NCBI GenBank assembly: GCA_902385625.1
Contig: CABMGE010000015.1
Location: 1-43,690, forward strand
From: an uncultured archaeon
Lineage (GTDB): Archaea; Nanobdellota; Nanobdellia; Pacearchaeales; GW2011-AR1
DNA length: 43,690 bases
Direction: 5' to 3'
Positions 24,913 through 32,129 of this stretch are shown here, piece by piece. The notes below the pieces were generated by a model. It was not told where the DNA came from. It worked only from the letters and a program-made list of their open reading frames with translations, and ran no database searches. A program made the position numbers and the translations under genes. Numbering within the stretch: the stretch's first letter is position 1; the number at the start of each line of letters is the position of its first letter.

Positions 24913-25965
24913 CTATTTATCTTTTGATATAACTCTTGTTCTTCCCTTATTAGTTGCTTTTTCACTTACAACAATAAGCTTTTTCTTTTCCATCTTCTCA
25001 ATTATCCTGTAAAAACTCGAATAACTAATATCAATTTTTTTCTTTAAGATTTCAAAAAGATCCCCTGATTCATAGTTTTTTGCATTAAGTATCTCCAAAA
25101 TAATCTTTTCTTTTTCATCTATTTCTTTTCCGGGTTTGTCTTTTTTAAGTATCCTCGAATAAGCCTTTTCAATATGTTCTTTTAAAATTGCTTTTTGAGA
25201 TCTGTTTTCACATTCTATTGCACTTTGTCTTAGAAGTTCAATTGCAAACCTTAGATCATATTCATTTGAATAATGCGCAATAAGTTTTATTAGATTATCT
25301 GACAATACTCCATCATAAAGTCCTATTTTTGTCCTGATCTTTAATATATCAAAAGTCTCTTCTTCACTATAAGGAAAATATTCAATAATACTTGGACAAA
25401 AAACAGATGCAGATTTTTCCTCAATAATATATTTTTCTTTTTCATTCAGTACAGCGATTATTCCAATCTTTATTCCAGGATATAATTCATATGCTCTTGA
25501 CAATTCATATATGACTGAATCTGCCTCTTCTAAAAATACTGCATCATCTATTGCTATAATAAGTATCTTATTTTCTACTTTGAGATATTCACAAATTTTT
25601 TGATATAATGAGGTGACAGGTATTCCTGATTCAGGAGGAGTATATTTAAACAGAGCCTTATGAATTTCAGAAAAAACCCTAAACGTTGTATTATGTACTC
25701 TTCCATTAATATAAACTCGGATTATATGTGAATATCCAGTTAGTTCTTCAAATATTTTTTTAATCGAGGTTGTCTTTCCAGTCGCAGGCTCTCCAGATAA
25801 CATGCAGTTTATAGGTCTTTTTTTATTGATTGCAGGATTTAGACAATTTGCAATCTCTTTTATTTGATCACTTCGAAAAAGAAATTCTTCAGGAACATAA
25901 TCAAAATCAAAAACTTCAGGAGTTTTAAATACAGTCTCATTTGAAAATAATATCCCTTTTTTCAT
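24913..25965 (-). CDS. cdc6: Orc1/Cdc6 family replication initiator
   Basis: It is a 350-aa AAA+ protein with Walker A GEPATGKTT (58-66), Walker B IIAIDDAVFLEE (136-147), the INGRVHNTTFRVFSEIHKAL segment typical of archaeal Orc1/Cdc6, and a sensor-2 region with YDLRFAIELLRQSA (Arg in place). The C-terminal 75 residues form a winged helix (SYSSFYRIIEKMEKKKLIVV). It binds origin DNA and loads MCM. Archaeal Orc1 genes often lie next to an origin, making the adjoining 229-bp gap a candidate. The TATA at about 25986-25996 gives a leaderless start, and three CACTTTT repeats sit just upstream of it. The start is a clear ATG with no alternative upstream. Confidence 0.85.
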   Translation of the reverse strand: MKKGILFSNETVFKTPEVFDFDYVPEEFLFRSDQIKEIANCLNPAINKKRPINCMLSGEPATGKTTSIKKIFEELTGYSHIIRVYINGRVHNTTFRVFSEIHKALFKYTPPESGIPVTSLYQKICEYLKVENKILIIAIDDAVFLEEADSVIYELSRAYELYPGIKIGIIAVLNEKEKYIIEEKSASVFCPSIIEYFPYSEEETFDILKIRTKIGLYDGVLSDNLIKLIAHYSNEYDLRFAIELLRQSAIECENRSQKAILKEHIEKAYSRILKKDKPGKEIDEKEKIILEILNAKNYESGDLFEILKKKIDISYSSFYRIIEKMEKKKLIVVSEKATNKGRTRVISKDK

Positions 25966-25999
25966 AGTTAAGCTGATAAAGAGGAATATAAAAATATTT

Positions 26000-26033
26000 C
26001 ACTTTTGTGGCTATCTGCACTTTTCACACTTTT
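26000..26033. repeat. Three phased CACTTTT repeats upstream of the Orc1/Cdc6 gene
   Basis: CACTTTT occurs at 26000-26006, 26018-26024 and 26027-26033, so start-to-start distances are 18 and 9 nt. They lie immediately upstream of the Orc1/Cdc6 TATA box, within the divergent intergenic region. They could be operator half-sites or initiator-binding repeats. I do not see a canonical archaeal origin recognition box here. Confidence 0.35.
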
Positions 26034-26050
26034 CAGATTTTAGGAAAAAT

Positions 26051-26060
26051 CCTTTATAAG
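26051..26060 (+). promoter_or_regulatory. TATA box for the recombinase gene
   Basis: CTTTATAAG at about 26052-26060 is the best TATA on the plus strand before the recombinase ATG at 26195. The leaderless position (about 26169) is GC-rich and has no TATA. A leader of about 115 nt is therefore implied, containing two strong hairpins. Confidence 0.35.
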
Positions 26061-26105
26061 CCCAATTCCTAGAATATTCATAAAAGTAAGGTGATAACTA
26101 ATAAG

Positions 26106-26126
26106 GTTATTTGCGTCACAAATAAC
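26106..26126 (+). promoter_or_regulatory. Leader hairpin 1 upstream of the recombinase
   Basis: GTTATTTG (26106-26113) and CAAATAAC (26119-26126) form a perfect 8-bp stem around CGTCA. The upstream GTGATAAC/GTTATTTG pair is an imperfect competing arm, so alternative folds are possible. It could be an RNA leader element or a protein-binding palindrome such as a recombinase site. Confidence 0.4.
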
Positions 26127-26132
26127 TCATTC

Positions 26133-26192
26133 ATGCTCATCTCCTCTTTTCACATGATTCCTGCCCCAAGGGCAGGTTCATACTCTAAATAA
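26133..26192 (+). CDS. Possible 19-aa leader peptide before the recombinase
   Basis: An ORF encoding MLISSFHMIPAPRAGSYSK starts at 26133 and ends two bases before the recombinase ATG. The GC-rich hairpin at 26160-26176 lies inside it. No good ribosome-binding site precedes it. The placement would suit a leader peptide or translational coupling, but an ORF of this size can arise by chance. Confidence 0.2.
   Translation: MLISSFHMIPAPRAGSYSK
26160..26176 (+). promoter_or_regulatory. GC-rich leader hairpin 2 upstream of the recombinase
   Basis: CCTGCCC and GGGCAGG form a perfect 7-bp stem around CAA, extended imperfectly by flanking ATGA and TTCAT. Such a GC-rich perfect stem is conspicuous in this AT-rich DNA. 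There is no T-run after it, so it is not an obvious terminator. It ends 18 nt before the recombinase start and could control translation. Confidence 0.45.
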
Positions 26193-26194
26193 AA

Positions 26195-27043
26195 ATGGAA
26201 AACCAAGAAACTATAAACTATATTGCAACAGAAATGCAAATAAGAAATTTTGCAAGAGTTACTATTACCTCTTACCTTTTTCATATAGAGTCTTTTTTAG
26301 ACTTTTCAAAATATCCTATTGAAGAATTGACTGAACTGGATGTAAAAAATTATCTTTCTTTTCTTTATAAAAAAGGAAAAAGTGAATGTTATACTTCAAC
26401 AGCACTTGCAGCCTGTAAATTTTTATTTAATGGATTTGGCAAGGAAATAAGCATAAATTCTTCAAAAAAAGCAATTAGAGCTCCTGTAATCTTGACTCTT
26501 GAAGAAGTTGAACTCTTAGTTAATAATATCTCAAATCTAAAGCATAGGCTAATGATAGAACTCTTGTATTCTTCAGGTTTAAGACTCTCTGAAGTGATTA
26601 ATTTAAAAAAACAAGACATTGATTTTAATGAAAGCACAGGAGTTATAAGAAAAGGAAATTATAAAAAAAGGGAATTTATCCTGTCACAAAAGCTTTTGGT
26701 AAAGTTGCATTACTATTTGTTATTAAGGGATACTGATTCAATTTATATTTTTGACGGGCCAAATGGCAGGTTGTCAAAAAAAACAGTTCAATCAATTATA
26801 AGGATTGCTGCAAAAAAAGCTAGTTTAAACAAAAGGATTCATCCACATACTCTCCGCCATAGTTTCGCTGCCCATTTATTAGAACAAGGGACTGATTTAA
26901 GAATAATTCAGGAACTTTTAGGCCATAATCAGTTAAAAAATGCAGAAGTTTATGTTCCTATTTCAAATAAATTAATAAAAAATACTCCTAATCCTCTAGA
27001 TAGTTTAAATTTAGATAGTGATATTGAACTATATAATTTTTAA
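26195..27043 (+). CDS. xerA: XerA/XerC/D-type tyrosine recombinase
   Basis: It is 282 aa, the usual length for Xer proteins. It has an N-terminal SAM-like core-binding region (residues 1-85) and a catalytic domain with the complete active site: Arg130 in SSGLRLSEV, Lys153 in IRKGNYKKRE, His218 and Arg221 in HPHTLRHSF, His244 in LLGHNQL and the nucleophile Tyr253 in AEVYVPIS. Archaeal XerA resolves chromosome dimers at a dif-like site. A mobile-element integrase is the alternative, but no att repeats or phage genes are seen nearby. It is divergent from Orc1/Cdc6. Unlike most genes in this window it has a long hairpin-bearing upstream region. Confidence 0.85.
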   Translation: MENQETINYIATEMQIRNFARVTITSYLFHIESFLDFSKYPIEELTELDVKNYLSFLYKKGKSECYTSTALAACKFLFNGFGKEISINSSKKAIRAPVILTLEEVELLVNNISNLKHRLMIELLYSSGLRLSEVINLKKQDIDFNESTGVIRKGNYKKREFILSQKLLVKLHYYLLLRDTDSIYIFDGPNGRLSKKTVQSIIRIAAKKASLNKRIHPHTLRHSFAAHLLEQGTDLRIIQELLGHNQLKNAEVYVPISNKLIKNTPNPLDSLNLDSDIELYNF

Positions 27044-27074
27044 CTAATTTAAAAGATAAAAGTAAAAAAATAAA

Positions 27075-27251
27075 CTATTCGCTGTACCTATTGATTATTA
27101 TTCCAACAGCAATAACTATTAGAATTACAGGTATCCAAGGAACAGTTATTTTTATAAGACTTAAGTCATTTAGCAACCATATTGCAGCTAGAACTAATAT
27201 TATAACTGCAAGTGTTGGAAATCTTGGTTTGTTCTTTTTAAATAATGCCAT
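27075..27251 (-). CDS. Small two-helix membrane protein (58 aa)
   Basis: The reverse strand reads MALFKKNKPRFPTLAVIILV at the start, then a second hydrophobic segment (VPWIPVILIVIAVGIII) and stops after NRYSE. The pattern of two helices with WLLNDL and PWIPVILIVIAVG between and after them resembles LiaI/LiaF-like two-helix membrane domains. A perfect GGAGGTGA ribosome-binding site lies 12 nt before the ATG, which strongly supports translation. It follows the DUF2238-like membrane gene in the same direction and is probably the last gene of the LysRS operon. Function unknown. Confidence 0.65.
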   Translation of the reverse strand: MALFKKNKPRFPTLAVIILVLAAIWLLNDLSLIKITVPWIPVILIVIAVGIIINRYSE

Positions 27252-27278
27252 CTTGTTTTATTTTCACCTCCTTTTTAT

Positions 27279-27863
27279 TTATTTTTTAAAATTTTTATTC
27301 TTTAAATTTATATAGATCACTGAAATAATCGCGCCAATAGTATTAAAGACAATGTCCCACATAGTATTCTCATAGCCTCCGACTCCTGTTTGTGGAAGAC
27401 AAAGAACCATGATAAATTCTAAAATTTCATTTAAGGAACCAAGTCCCATTCCAATTAAGACTAGTAAAATTGAAAATTTAAGAATATCTTTTTTATTAAA
27501 TGAGGGTTTTATTATATAATAAACCAAAAGCGTTGCAAATCCAAATCCAAATGCATGAACGAATTGATCATATCTTAAAAAGGGAAATATCCAGTACCCA
27601 TATAAGACATTATTTCCAATAATAAAATAACCTCCAGACATATGAAGTAGTCCCCAAATGCTCATTCCAATCAAAGTTCCCTCGGTGAAATTGAATTTTG
27701 AATTTAAGTAGGTTATAAGTATTATAAAAAATATCATAACCCCAACATAAACTGTAAATTCATAATTCTTTTTTTGAAGATACAATAGGGCAAAAATAAA
27801 AGTATAAATAATTGTAAATATTGCGATAATGATCTTTAGGCTTGTTATATTTTTGAATTTCAT
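27279..27863 (-). CDS. DUF2238/YjdF-like integral membrane protein
   Basis: It is 194 aa with five or six hydrophobic helices. Motifs include HMSGGYFII, RYDQFVHAFGFGFATLLVYYI, GSLNEILEFIM and YENTMWDIVFNTIGAIISVI. The Asp/His and Asp/Asn positions within helices match the uncharacterised DUF2238 (YjdF-like) family of polytopic membrane proteins. The gene lies in a tightly spaced minus-strand group downstream of the histone-fold gene. Biochemical role unknown. Confidence 0.65.
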   Translation of the reverse strand: MKFKNITSLKIIIAIFTIIYTFIFALLYLQKKNYEFTVYVGVMIFFIILITYLNSKFNFTEGTLIGMSIWGLLHMSGGYFIIGNNVLYGYWIFPFLRYDQFVHAFGFGFATLLVYYIIKPSFNKKDILKFSILLVLIGMGLGSLNEILEFIMVLCLPQTGVGGYENTMWDIVFNTIGAIISVIYINLKNKNFKK

Positions 27864-27886
27864 TCTCTTTTTAATTAAATAAATTT

Positions 27887-28072
27887 CTATAGATCTCTTG
27901 CAAGAAGAGTTTTTCTTTGGTTTGCTTTTGCTCTTTCAATTCCTTTTTTCAAAAGCTCTTCCACTTTTTTTTCAAGTTCTGTTTCAACTTCTTCTGCAAC
28001 ACTGGATATAGATCCTTCAGGATCTACTTTTTTTACTGTTTCTCTAACCTTGCTTTTGTTTATAAGTGACAT
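27887..28072 (-). CDS. Minimal histone-fold protein (61 aa)
   Basis: Start set at 28072 (ATG) with an AGAGG site just upstream; a longer frame to 28090 would need a TTG start. After a basic N-terminus the sequence SVAEEVETELEKKVEELLKK, then GIERAKANQRKTLLARDL, has the histone-fold pattern: long central helix, a short loop with RKT, and the start of a third helix ending at RDL. The RKT-x-x-x-RD(L) stretch is the typical L2-loop DNA contact of archaeal histones. At 61 aa it lacks the last turn of many archaeal histones and has a divergent first helix, so it may be a specialised variant or a DUF1931-type protein. It probably binds DNA as a dimer. Co-transcribed with the HD hydrolase gene. Confidence 0.65.
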   Translation of the reverse strand: MSLINKSKVRETVKKVDPEGSISSVAEEVETELEKKVEELLKKGIERAKANQRKTLLARDL

Positions 28073-28090
28073 GATGCCTCTTTTCTTCAA

Positions 28091-28678
28091 TTATTCTAGT
28101 CCAATCTCATTTTTAATCTTTTTCATTGCTTCAATCCCAATTTTTAGAAAATCATCAATTGTTATTCCAATGTTTTCAATTTCTTTGATTATCTCCCTAT
28201 TGCATCCTGCTGCAAATGATTTATCTTTAAATTTTTTCTTAAGTCCTTGAGTTTCCATATCAGATATCTTCTTTCCCCTCATTATTGCATAAGCATAAAT
28301 AAGTCCAGTCAAGGTTTCAGAAGCAGCAAGTGCGAACTCTATTTTTGTTTCTCTTTTCTTATTCTTTAGTCCAGCACAATCAAAACCATATCCATGTGAA
28401 ACAATTATTGAAATAAAATTCTCATCAAATCCCGCTTCTTTTAATATTTCAGGAGCTTTTGTTAAATGTTTGGTTGTATCCTCTTTTGTAATTCCCCAAT
28501 CAATATCATGTAAAAGACCAAGCATTGCATAATATTCTTCATCTTCTCCTAATTTCTTTGCAAGTTCTTTCATAATTACTTCACTTTCAAGAAAATGATT
28601 AAAATCTGCTTTATCTTCAGGAGAATTATATTTTTTTAAAAGTTCAATTGCTTGTTCGCGAGAAATTGGTAAACCCAT
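28091..28678 (-). CDS. HD-domain phosphohydrolase
   Basis: The 195-aa protein contains a conserved HD metal site: His28 (DFNHFLESE), the His57-Asp58 doublet in LLHDIDW, His71 and His95 (IIVSHGYGFDC). A later helical region has ALAASETLTGLIYAYAIMRG and a basic KKKFKDKSFAAGCNREI stretch. Family members with this arrangement are predicted metal-dependent phosphohydrolases acting on nucleotides or similar phosphates. The substrate is not evident. It lies 23 nt after LysRS and 18 nt before the histone-fold start, in one apparent operon. Confidence 0.75.
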   Translation of the reverse strand: MGLPISREQAIELLKKYNSPEDKADFNHFLESEVIMKELAKKLGEDEEYYAMLGLLHDIDWGITKEDTTKHLTKAPEILKEAGFDENFISIIVSHGYGFDCAGLKNKKRETKIEFALAASETLTGLIYAYAIMRGKKISDMETQGLKKKFKDKSFAAGCNREIIKEIENIGITIDDFLKIGIEAMKKIKNEIGLE

Positions 28679-28701
28679 ATCTAAAATTTCCTTTGCTATT
28701 T

Positions 28702-30285
28702 TTACTTTTTCTTTTTAACTACATCTATTTTTACTTTGCCTTTGATCTCGACTTTTTCTTGTTCTTTATGTTCTTGACTAGCATCTTCAGATGTTGAACT
28801 TAATTTTCTCATAAAAGGAAAGAATAAAATATCTCTTATTGATTCCTGGCCTGTAAGTAAAATAATCATTCTATCAATTCCCATTCCAAGACCGCCTGTT
28901 GGAGGCATTCCAATTTCAATTGCATTAATAAAATCCTCATCAAGAGGATTTGCTTCTTCATCTCCTTTTGTAAGTGCTTTTTGCTGTCCTTCAAGTAAAG
29001 TCCTTTGTAATATCGGATCATTAAGTTCTGAATATGCATTTCCAAGTTCAGTTCCCATGCAAAACGGTTCAAATCTTTCAATTAGTCTGCATAACTTGTC
29101 ATTTCTATGTAATTTGCATAATGGAGTTGATTCAAGTGGATGATCTATAATAAATGTTGGTTGATCCATTTTTTCTTCACAGAATTCTTCAAAAACTGCC
29201 TGAACTGCTTCGCCCCAGCTTAAACTATCTTTTTTTACCATGCACTCAAGTTTGCGTTCACATACAAATTTTACAAGATCTTCTTTTGTCATTTTATCAA
29301 CATCAATTCCAACCCATTTTTTTATTGCTTCACACATGGTCATTCTTTTCCATGGCCTCTTAAAATCAACAACTTTGCCTTTAAAATCCACTTTAGTAGT
29401 TCCATTAACTTTTTTAGCACAATATTCATAGATCTCTTCAAATAAATCCATCATATCATTATAATCTGCATAAGCCCAGTAAATCTCCATGTTTGTAAAT
29501 TCTGGATTATGCCATCTGTCAATTCCTTCATTTCTAAAGCATCTTGCCATAGTGAATATTTTATCATATCCTCCTACAATTAGTCTTTTCAAGAATAATT
29601 CAGGAGAAATAGCCAGATATAAATCCATATCAAGTGCATTTAAATGAGTCTTAAATGGTTTGGCCCTTGCTCCGCCATAAGTGGTATTAAGATAAGGAGT
29701 TTCAACTTCAATAAATCCTTTCTTTTTCAAAATCTCTCTTATAGATTCAAATATCAAAGTTCTTTTTTCAAAAACATTTTTTGTTTCAGGATTCATTATT
29801 AAATCCAAATATCTTTTTCTATATCTTTCTTCTTTATCAGAAAGACCATGCCATTTTTCAGGAAGAGGTAAAATCGACTTTGAAAGCAAAGTAACTTTTT
29901 TTACTAAAACAGATACTTCTCCAGTTTTTGTTTTCATTACTGTTCCAACACATCCAATAATGTCTCCAATATCAATATATTTTTTAAATAATTCAAAATC
30001 CTTTTCTTCAGTTTCTTCTTTTTGCAGAATAATCTGAATTCTTCCTTTTGAATCTTGAAGGGTTGCAAAGATCAATTTTCCAAGATCACGAACAGTCATT
30101 ACTCTTCCTGCAATATTGGCCTTTACCTTTGATTTTTCATTTTCCTTTAATTTAGAATTATTTTCTTTAATCTCAATCGAGTAATCTTTTGGCTCGTATT
30201 TATGCGGATACGGATCTATTCCCAACTTTTTTATCTCATCTAACTTCCTAATTCTTTCTTTTACTATTAATTCCTCGCGTCCCAT
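28702..30285 (-). CDS. lysS: Lysyl-tRNA synthetase, class II
   Basis: The 527-aa protein has the class II LysRS layout: an N-terminal OB fold (NIAGRVMTVRDLGKLIFATL, about 57-76), then a catalytic domain with motif 1, motif 2 (CFRNEGIDRWHNPEFTNMEI, from residue 249) and motif 3 (GLGMGIDRMIILLTG, near 475). It charges tRNA-Lys with lysine using ATP. Many archaea use the unrelated class I enzyme, so a class II form suggests a bacterial-type ancestry or transfer. A 30-residue Ser/Glu/Lys-rich tail extends past the fold (ending VVKKKK). A TATA centred near 30310 gives a leaderless start. It appears to head an operon with the HD hydrolase, histone fold and two membrane proteins. Confidence 0.93.
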   Translation of the reverse strand: MGREELIVKERIRKLDEIKKLGIDPYPHKYEPKDYSIEIKENNSKLKENEKSKVKANIAGRVMTVRDLGKLIFATLQDSKGRIQIILQKEETEEKDFELFKKYIDIGDIIGCVGTVMKTKTGEVSVLVKKVTLLSKSILPLPEKWHGLSDKEERYRKRYLDLIMNPETKNVFEKRTLIFESIREILKKKGFIEVETPYLNTTYGGARAKPFKTHLNALDMDLYLAISPELFLKRLIVGGYDKIFTMARCFRNEGIDRWHNPEFTNMEIYWAYADYNDMMDLFEEIYEYCAKKVNGTTKVDFKGKVVDFKRPWKRMTMCEAIKKWVGIDVDKMTKEDLVKFVCERKLECMVKKDSLSWGEAVQAVFEEFCEEKMDQPTFIIDHPLESTPLCKLHRNDKLCRLIERFEPFCMGTELGNAYSELNDPILQRTLLEGQQKALTKGDEEANPLDEDFINAIEIGMPPTGGLGMGIDRMIILLTGQESIRDILFFPFMRKLSSTSEDASQEHKEQEKVEIKGKVKIDVVKKKK

Positions 30286-30331
30286 GAAATATTAGAGAAA
30301 AATTGAATTTAAATAAGTTACTAAACCTAAA

Positions 30332-30601
30332 CTAATACCTAATTTCAAAACTTGCAAATACTTTTTCTTCAAATTCACTCAGTTCAATATTTTCAACATA
30401 GGCTCCGTTTGGACCCTTTCTACATTCTTTAATTAACTCATTAATTTTACTTGTTTCGCCTTGCACAACTATTTCAACATCTCCATTAACCAAATTTTTA
30501 ACATATCCCTTTAGGCCCAGTTTTATAGCATAATTATAAACAAATCTCCTATAAAATACTCCTTGTACTCTTCCAGAAACAATTATTTTTTTAGAAACCA
30601 T
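30332..30601 (-). CDS. acyP: Acylphosphatase
   Basis: The 89-aa protein has the complete signature: GRVQGVFYRRFVYNYA with the phosphate-binding Arg18, and GYVKNLVNGDVEIVVQG with the catalytic Asn36. It hydrolyses carboxyl-phosphate bonds such as in acetyl or carbamoyl phosphate. Length is normal. A second acylphosphatase-fold gene with altered active-site residues lies directly upstream in the same orientation, so the pair probably arose by duplication. Confidence 0.9.
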   Translation of the reverse strand: MVSKKIIVSGRVQGVFYRRFVYNYAIKLGLKGYVKNLVNGDVEIVVQGETSKINELIKECRKGPNGAYVENIELSEFEEKVFASFEIRY

Positions 30602-30665
30602 ATCTATTGGAGTTCTTTGTCTGTTATCTTCTCTTGAAATTTAATTGGTAAATATCAAATAGATT

Positions 30666-30938
30666 TTATAATCTAAATATCTTAAAGCCTTCAAAACCCT
30701 GGAATTTTATTTCAATGGCCTGAACATCTTTGACAGTTGCATGTTGAGTTCCGGATTTACAAACATCTAGCATCTCTTTGACTTTATCATCAATACCTTC
30801 CATTACAACTTCTATTCTCCCATCTTCCATTTGCCTTAGAAAACCTCTTACACCTATTTTCTTTCCTTGCTCTTCCAAGTATTTCTTAAATAGTGGTCCT
30901 TGCACAGTTCCAGTAATATAAACACGTAGGGTTTTCAT
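30666..30938 (-). CDS. Degenerate acylphosphatase-fold protein (90 aa)
   Basis: It has the acylphosphatase pattern TVQGPLFKKYLEEQGKKIG, then GFLRQMEDGRIEVVMEG, but the two catalytic positions are changed: Arg18 of the family is Lys18 here and Asn36 is Gln36. The fold appears intact and the length is normal, so it is probably a folded but non-catalytic paralogue, perhaps a ligand-binding or regulatory protein. An AGGTGA ribosome-binding site is close to the ATG, and a TATA-like element lies at about 30977-30987. The active acylphosphatase follows it downstream. Confidence 0.75.
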   Translation of the reverse strand: MKTLRVYITGTVQGPLFKKYLEEQGKKIGVRGFLRQMEDGRIEVVMEGIDDKVKEMLDVCKSGTQHATVKDVQAIEIKFQGFEGFKIFRL

Positions 30939-30998
30939 AATTATTCACCTTTTCTATAGGTATCATTAATATAGAGAATATATAAGGTTTTTTATAGT

Positions 30999-31601
30999 CT
31001 ATTCTATACCTCTTCTATCAAGTTCATTTTGAACAATTGTCATTGTTTGGGAAGCAAAATACATTTCATCTCCAACACTTATTTTTTTTATATCCATTTT
31101 CTTTAGCCTTTTGAGTTCTTGTTTTGGAATTCCATCATGGTCCCCTAAAATAAAAACCGGACTTTTTCCAATTCCAATTGTCCTTATATCCTCTCCTTTT
31201 CTGTCAAGTATAAATACTTCTTTGCCTGAGTCAAGCATTTCATTAACAACTTCAATAACTCCTTTTTTCTCAATAAAATACCCTGGCATTACTTCATTAT
31301 TAATTCCAGGTTTATATTTATAGAGCAATTTCTTAATGAGTCCTGCAACATCCTTTTTTGATATATCATGATCAGAATCTTCTGAAAGTGCCTTTCCAGG
31401 AAACATTTCAATATGTTTTGGAGCATCAGGAGGCCCGTTAAATAACAAATGAAGTTTTACATTTTGCCTGAGTTTATGTGAAACAAAAAAGCTCATAATG
31501 ACAATCTGGCATGCTATATCTATTCTTCCTGCTTTCATAAGATCATCTCCAAAATTTCCTGTTGTCCTTGCCTTTTGTGAATAATATATGAATTCTCTCA
31601 T
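30999..31601 (-). CDS. trmY: tRNA (pseudouridine-54 N1)-methyltransferase TrmY
   Basis: The 200-aa SPOUT-family protein opens with MREFIYYSQKARTTGNF and has the knot-forming VFILGDHDGIP and the MYFASQTMTIVQNELDR signature, all typical of archaeal TrmY. It methylates N1 of pseudouridine at position 54 of tRNA using S-adenosylmethionine. The pseudouridine synthase for that site (Pus10) is not in the window; Cbf5 here acts in a different guide-RNA complex. It is divergent from a plus-strand gene and may share a symmetric TATA element with it. Confidence 0.92.
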   Translation of the reverse strand: MREFIYYSQKARTTGNFGDDLMKAGRIDIACQIVIMSFFVSHKLRQNVKLHLLFNGPPDAPKHIEMFPGKALSEDSDHDISKKDVAGLIKKLLYKYKPGINNEVMPGYFIEKKGVIEVVNEMLDSGKEVFILDRKGEDIRTIGIGKSPVFILGDHDGIPKQELKRLKKMDIKKISVGDEMYFASQTMTIVQNELDRRGIE

Positions 31602-31632
31602 AATATCCTTTTATATGATTTAGTTAATAAAT

Positions 31633-31642
31633 CTTTATAAGG
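31633..31642. promoter_or_regulatory. Shared TATA element between divergent genes
   Basis: CTTTATAAGG reads as a good TATA box on both strands (CCTTATAAAG on the other). It is about 26 nt from the plus-strand ATG at 31663 and about 36 nt from the TrmY ATG at 31601, in a gap of only 61 nt. One symmetric element could serve both genes. Confidence 0.4.
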
Positions 31643-31662
31643 TAGTTAATATTTTATTAAAA

Positions 31663-32112
31663 ATGAAAGGAGAAAAAAGATTTGATCCATACCATGGAAA
31701 CTATTCATGGGAGTTTTGTAAAGCTGCAATTGAAATTGATAATTCTAAAAGAAGCAATGACTCAAGACTTGATAGTGTTCGAGAGCTTGGAGAATTACTT
31801 GAAAGAACAGTTTTGCAGACAAGAGATAATTTAGATCATGAATTTGGATTTTATACTATAATTCATTTTAGGGATGCATTCCAAAGACCTTTAGAAGAAT
31901 ATGGTTACAAAATAGAAAATCATACACAAGTTGAACCATTTAGAAAAGATCTTCTTGAAGGAATATCCAAGGTAGCATATGAATTGACCAAATATGCATA
32001 TATGCCAAATAAAATGCAAGAAAAAGCTGATAACTTGATGAGATTTTGTAATTCTTTATCCAGGCAGTTATCCAATGTCCAAGAATTTGGACCTAGATAT
32101 TGCGCTGCTTAA
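31663..32112 (+). CDS. Uncharacterised helical protein (149 aa)
   Basis: The predicted protein is almost entirely helical with no signal, membrane helix or metal motif. Notable stretches are FDPYHGNYSWEFCKAAIEID, a long amphipathic helix around RELGELLERTVLQTRDN, and HEFGFYTIIHFRDAF. Three Cys and several His and Tyr are present without a recognisable site. I do not recognise a family. Start supported by the TATA at 31633-31642. It is isolated between TrmY and a minus-strand small gene. Confidence 0.55.
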   Translation: MKGEKRFDPYHGNYSWEFCKAAIEIDNSKRSNDSRLDSVRELGELLERTVLQTRDNLDHEFGFYTIIHFRDAFQRPLEEYGYKIENHTQVEPFRKDLLEGISKVAYELTKYAYMPNKMQEKADNLMRFCNSLSRQLSNVQEFGPRYCAA

Positions 32113-32129
32113 ATTAACAATTTATTTTT

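Noticed and set aside
29066..29080. GGTTCAAATC resembling a tRNA T-arm
   Set aside because: It lies inside the LysRS coding region and no acceptor, anticodon or D-arm pairing is found around it.
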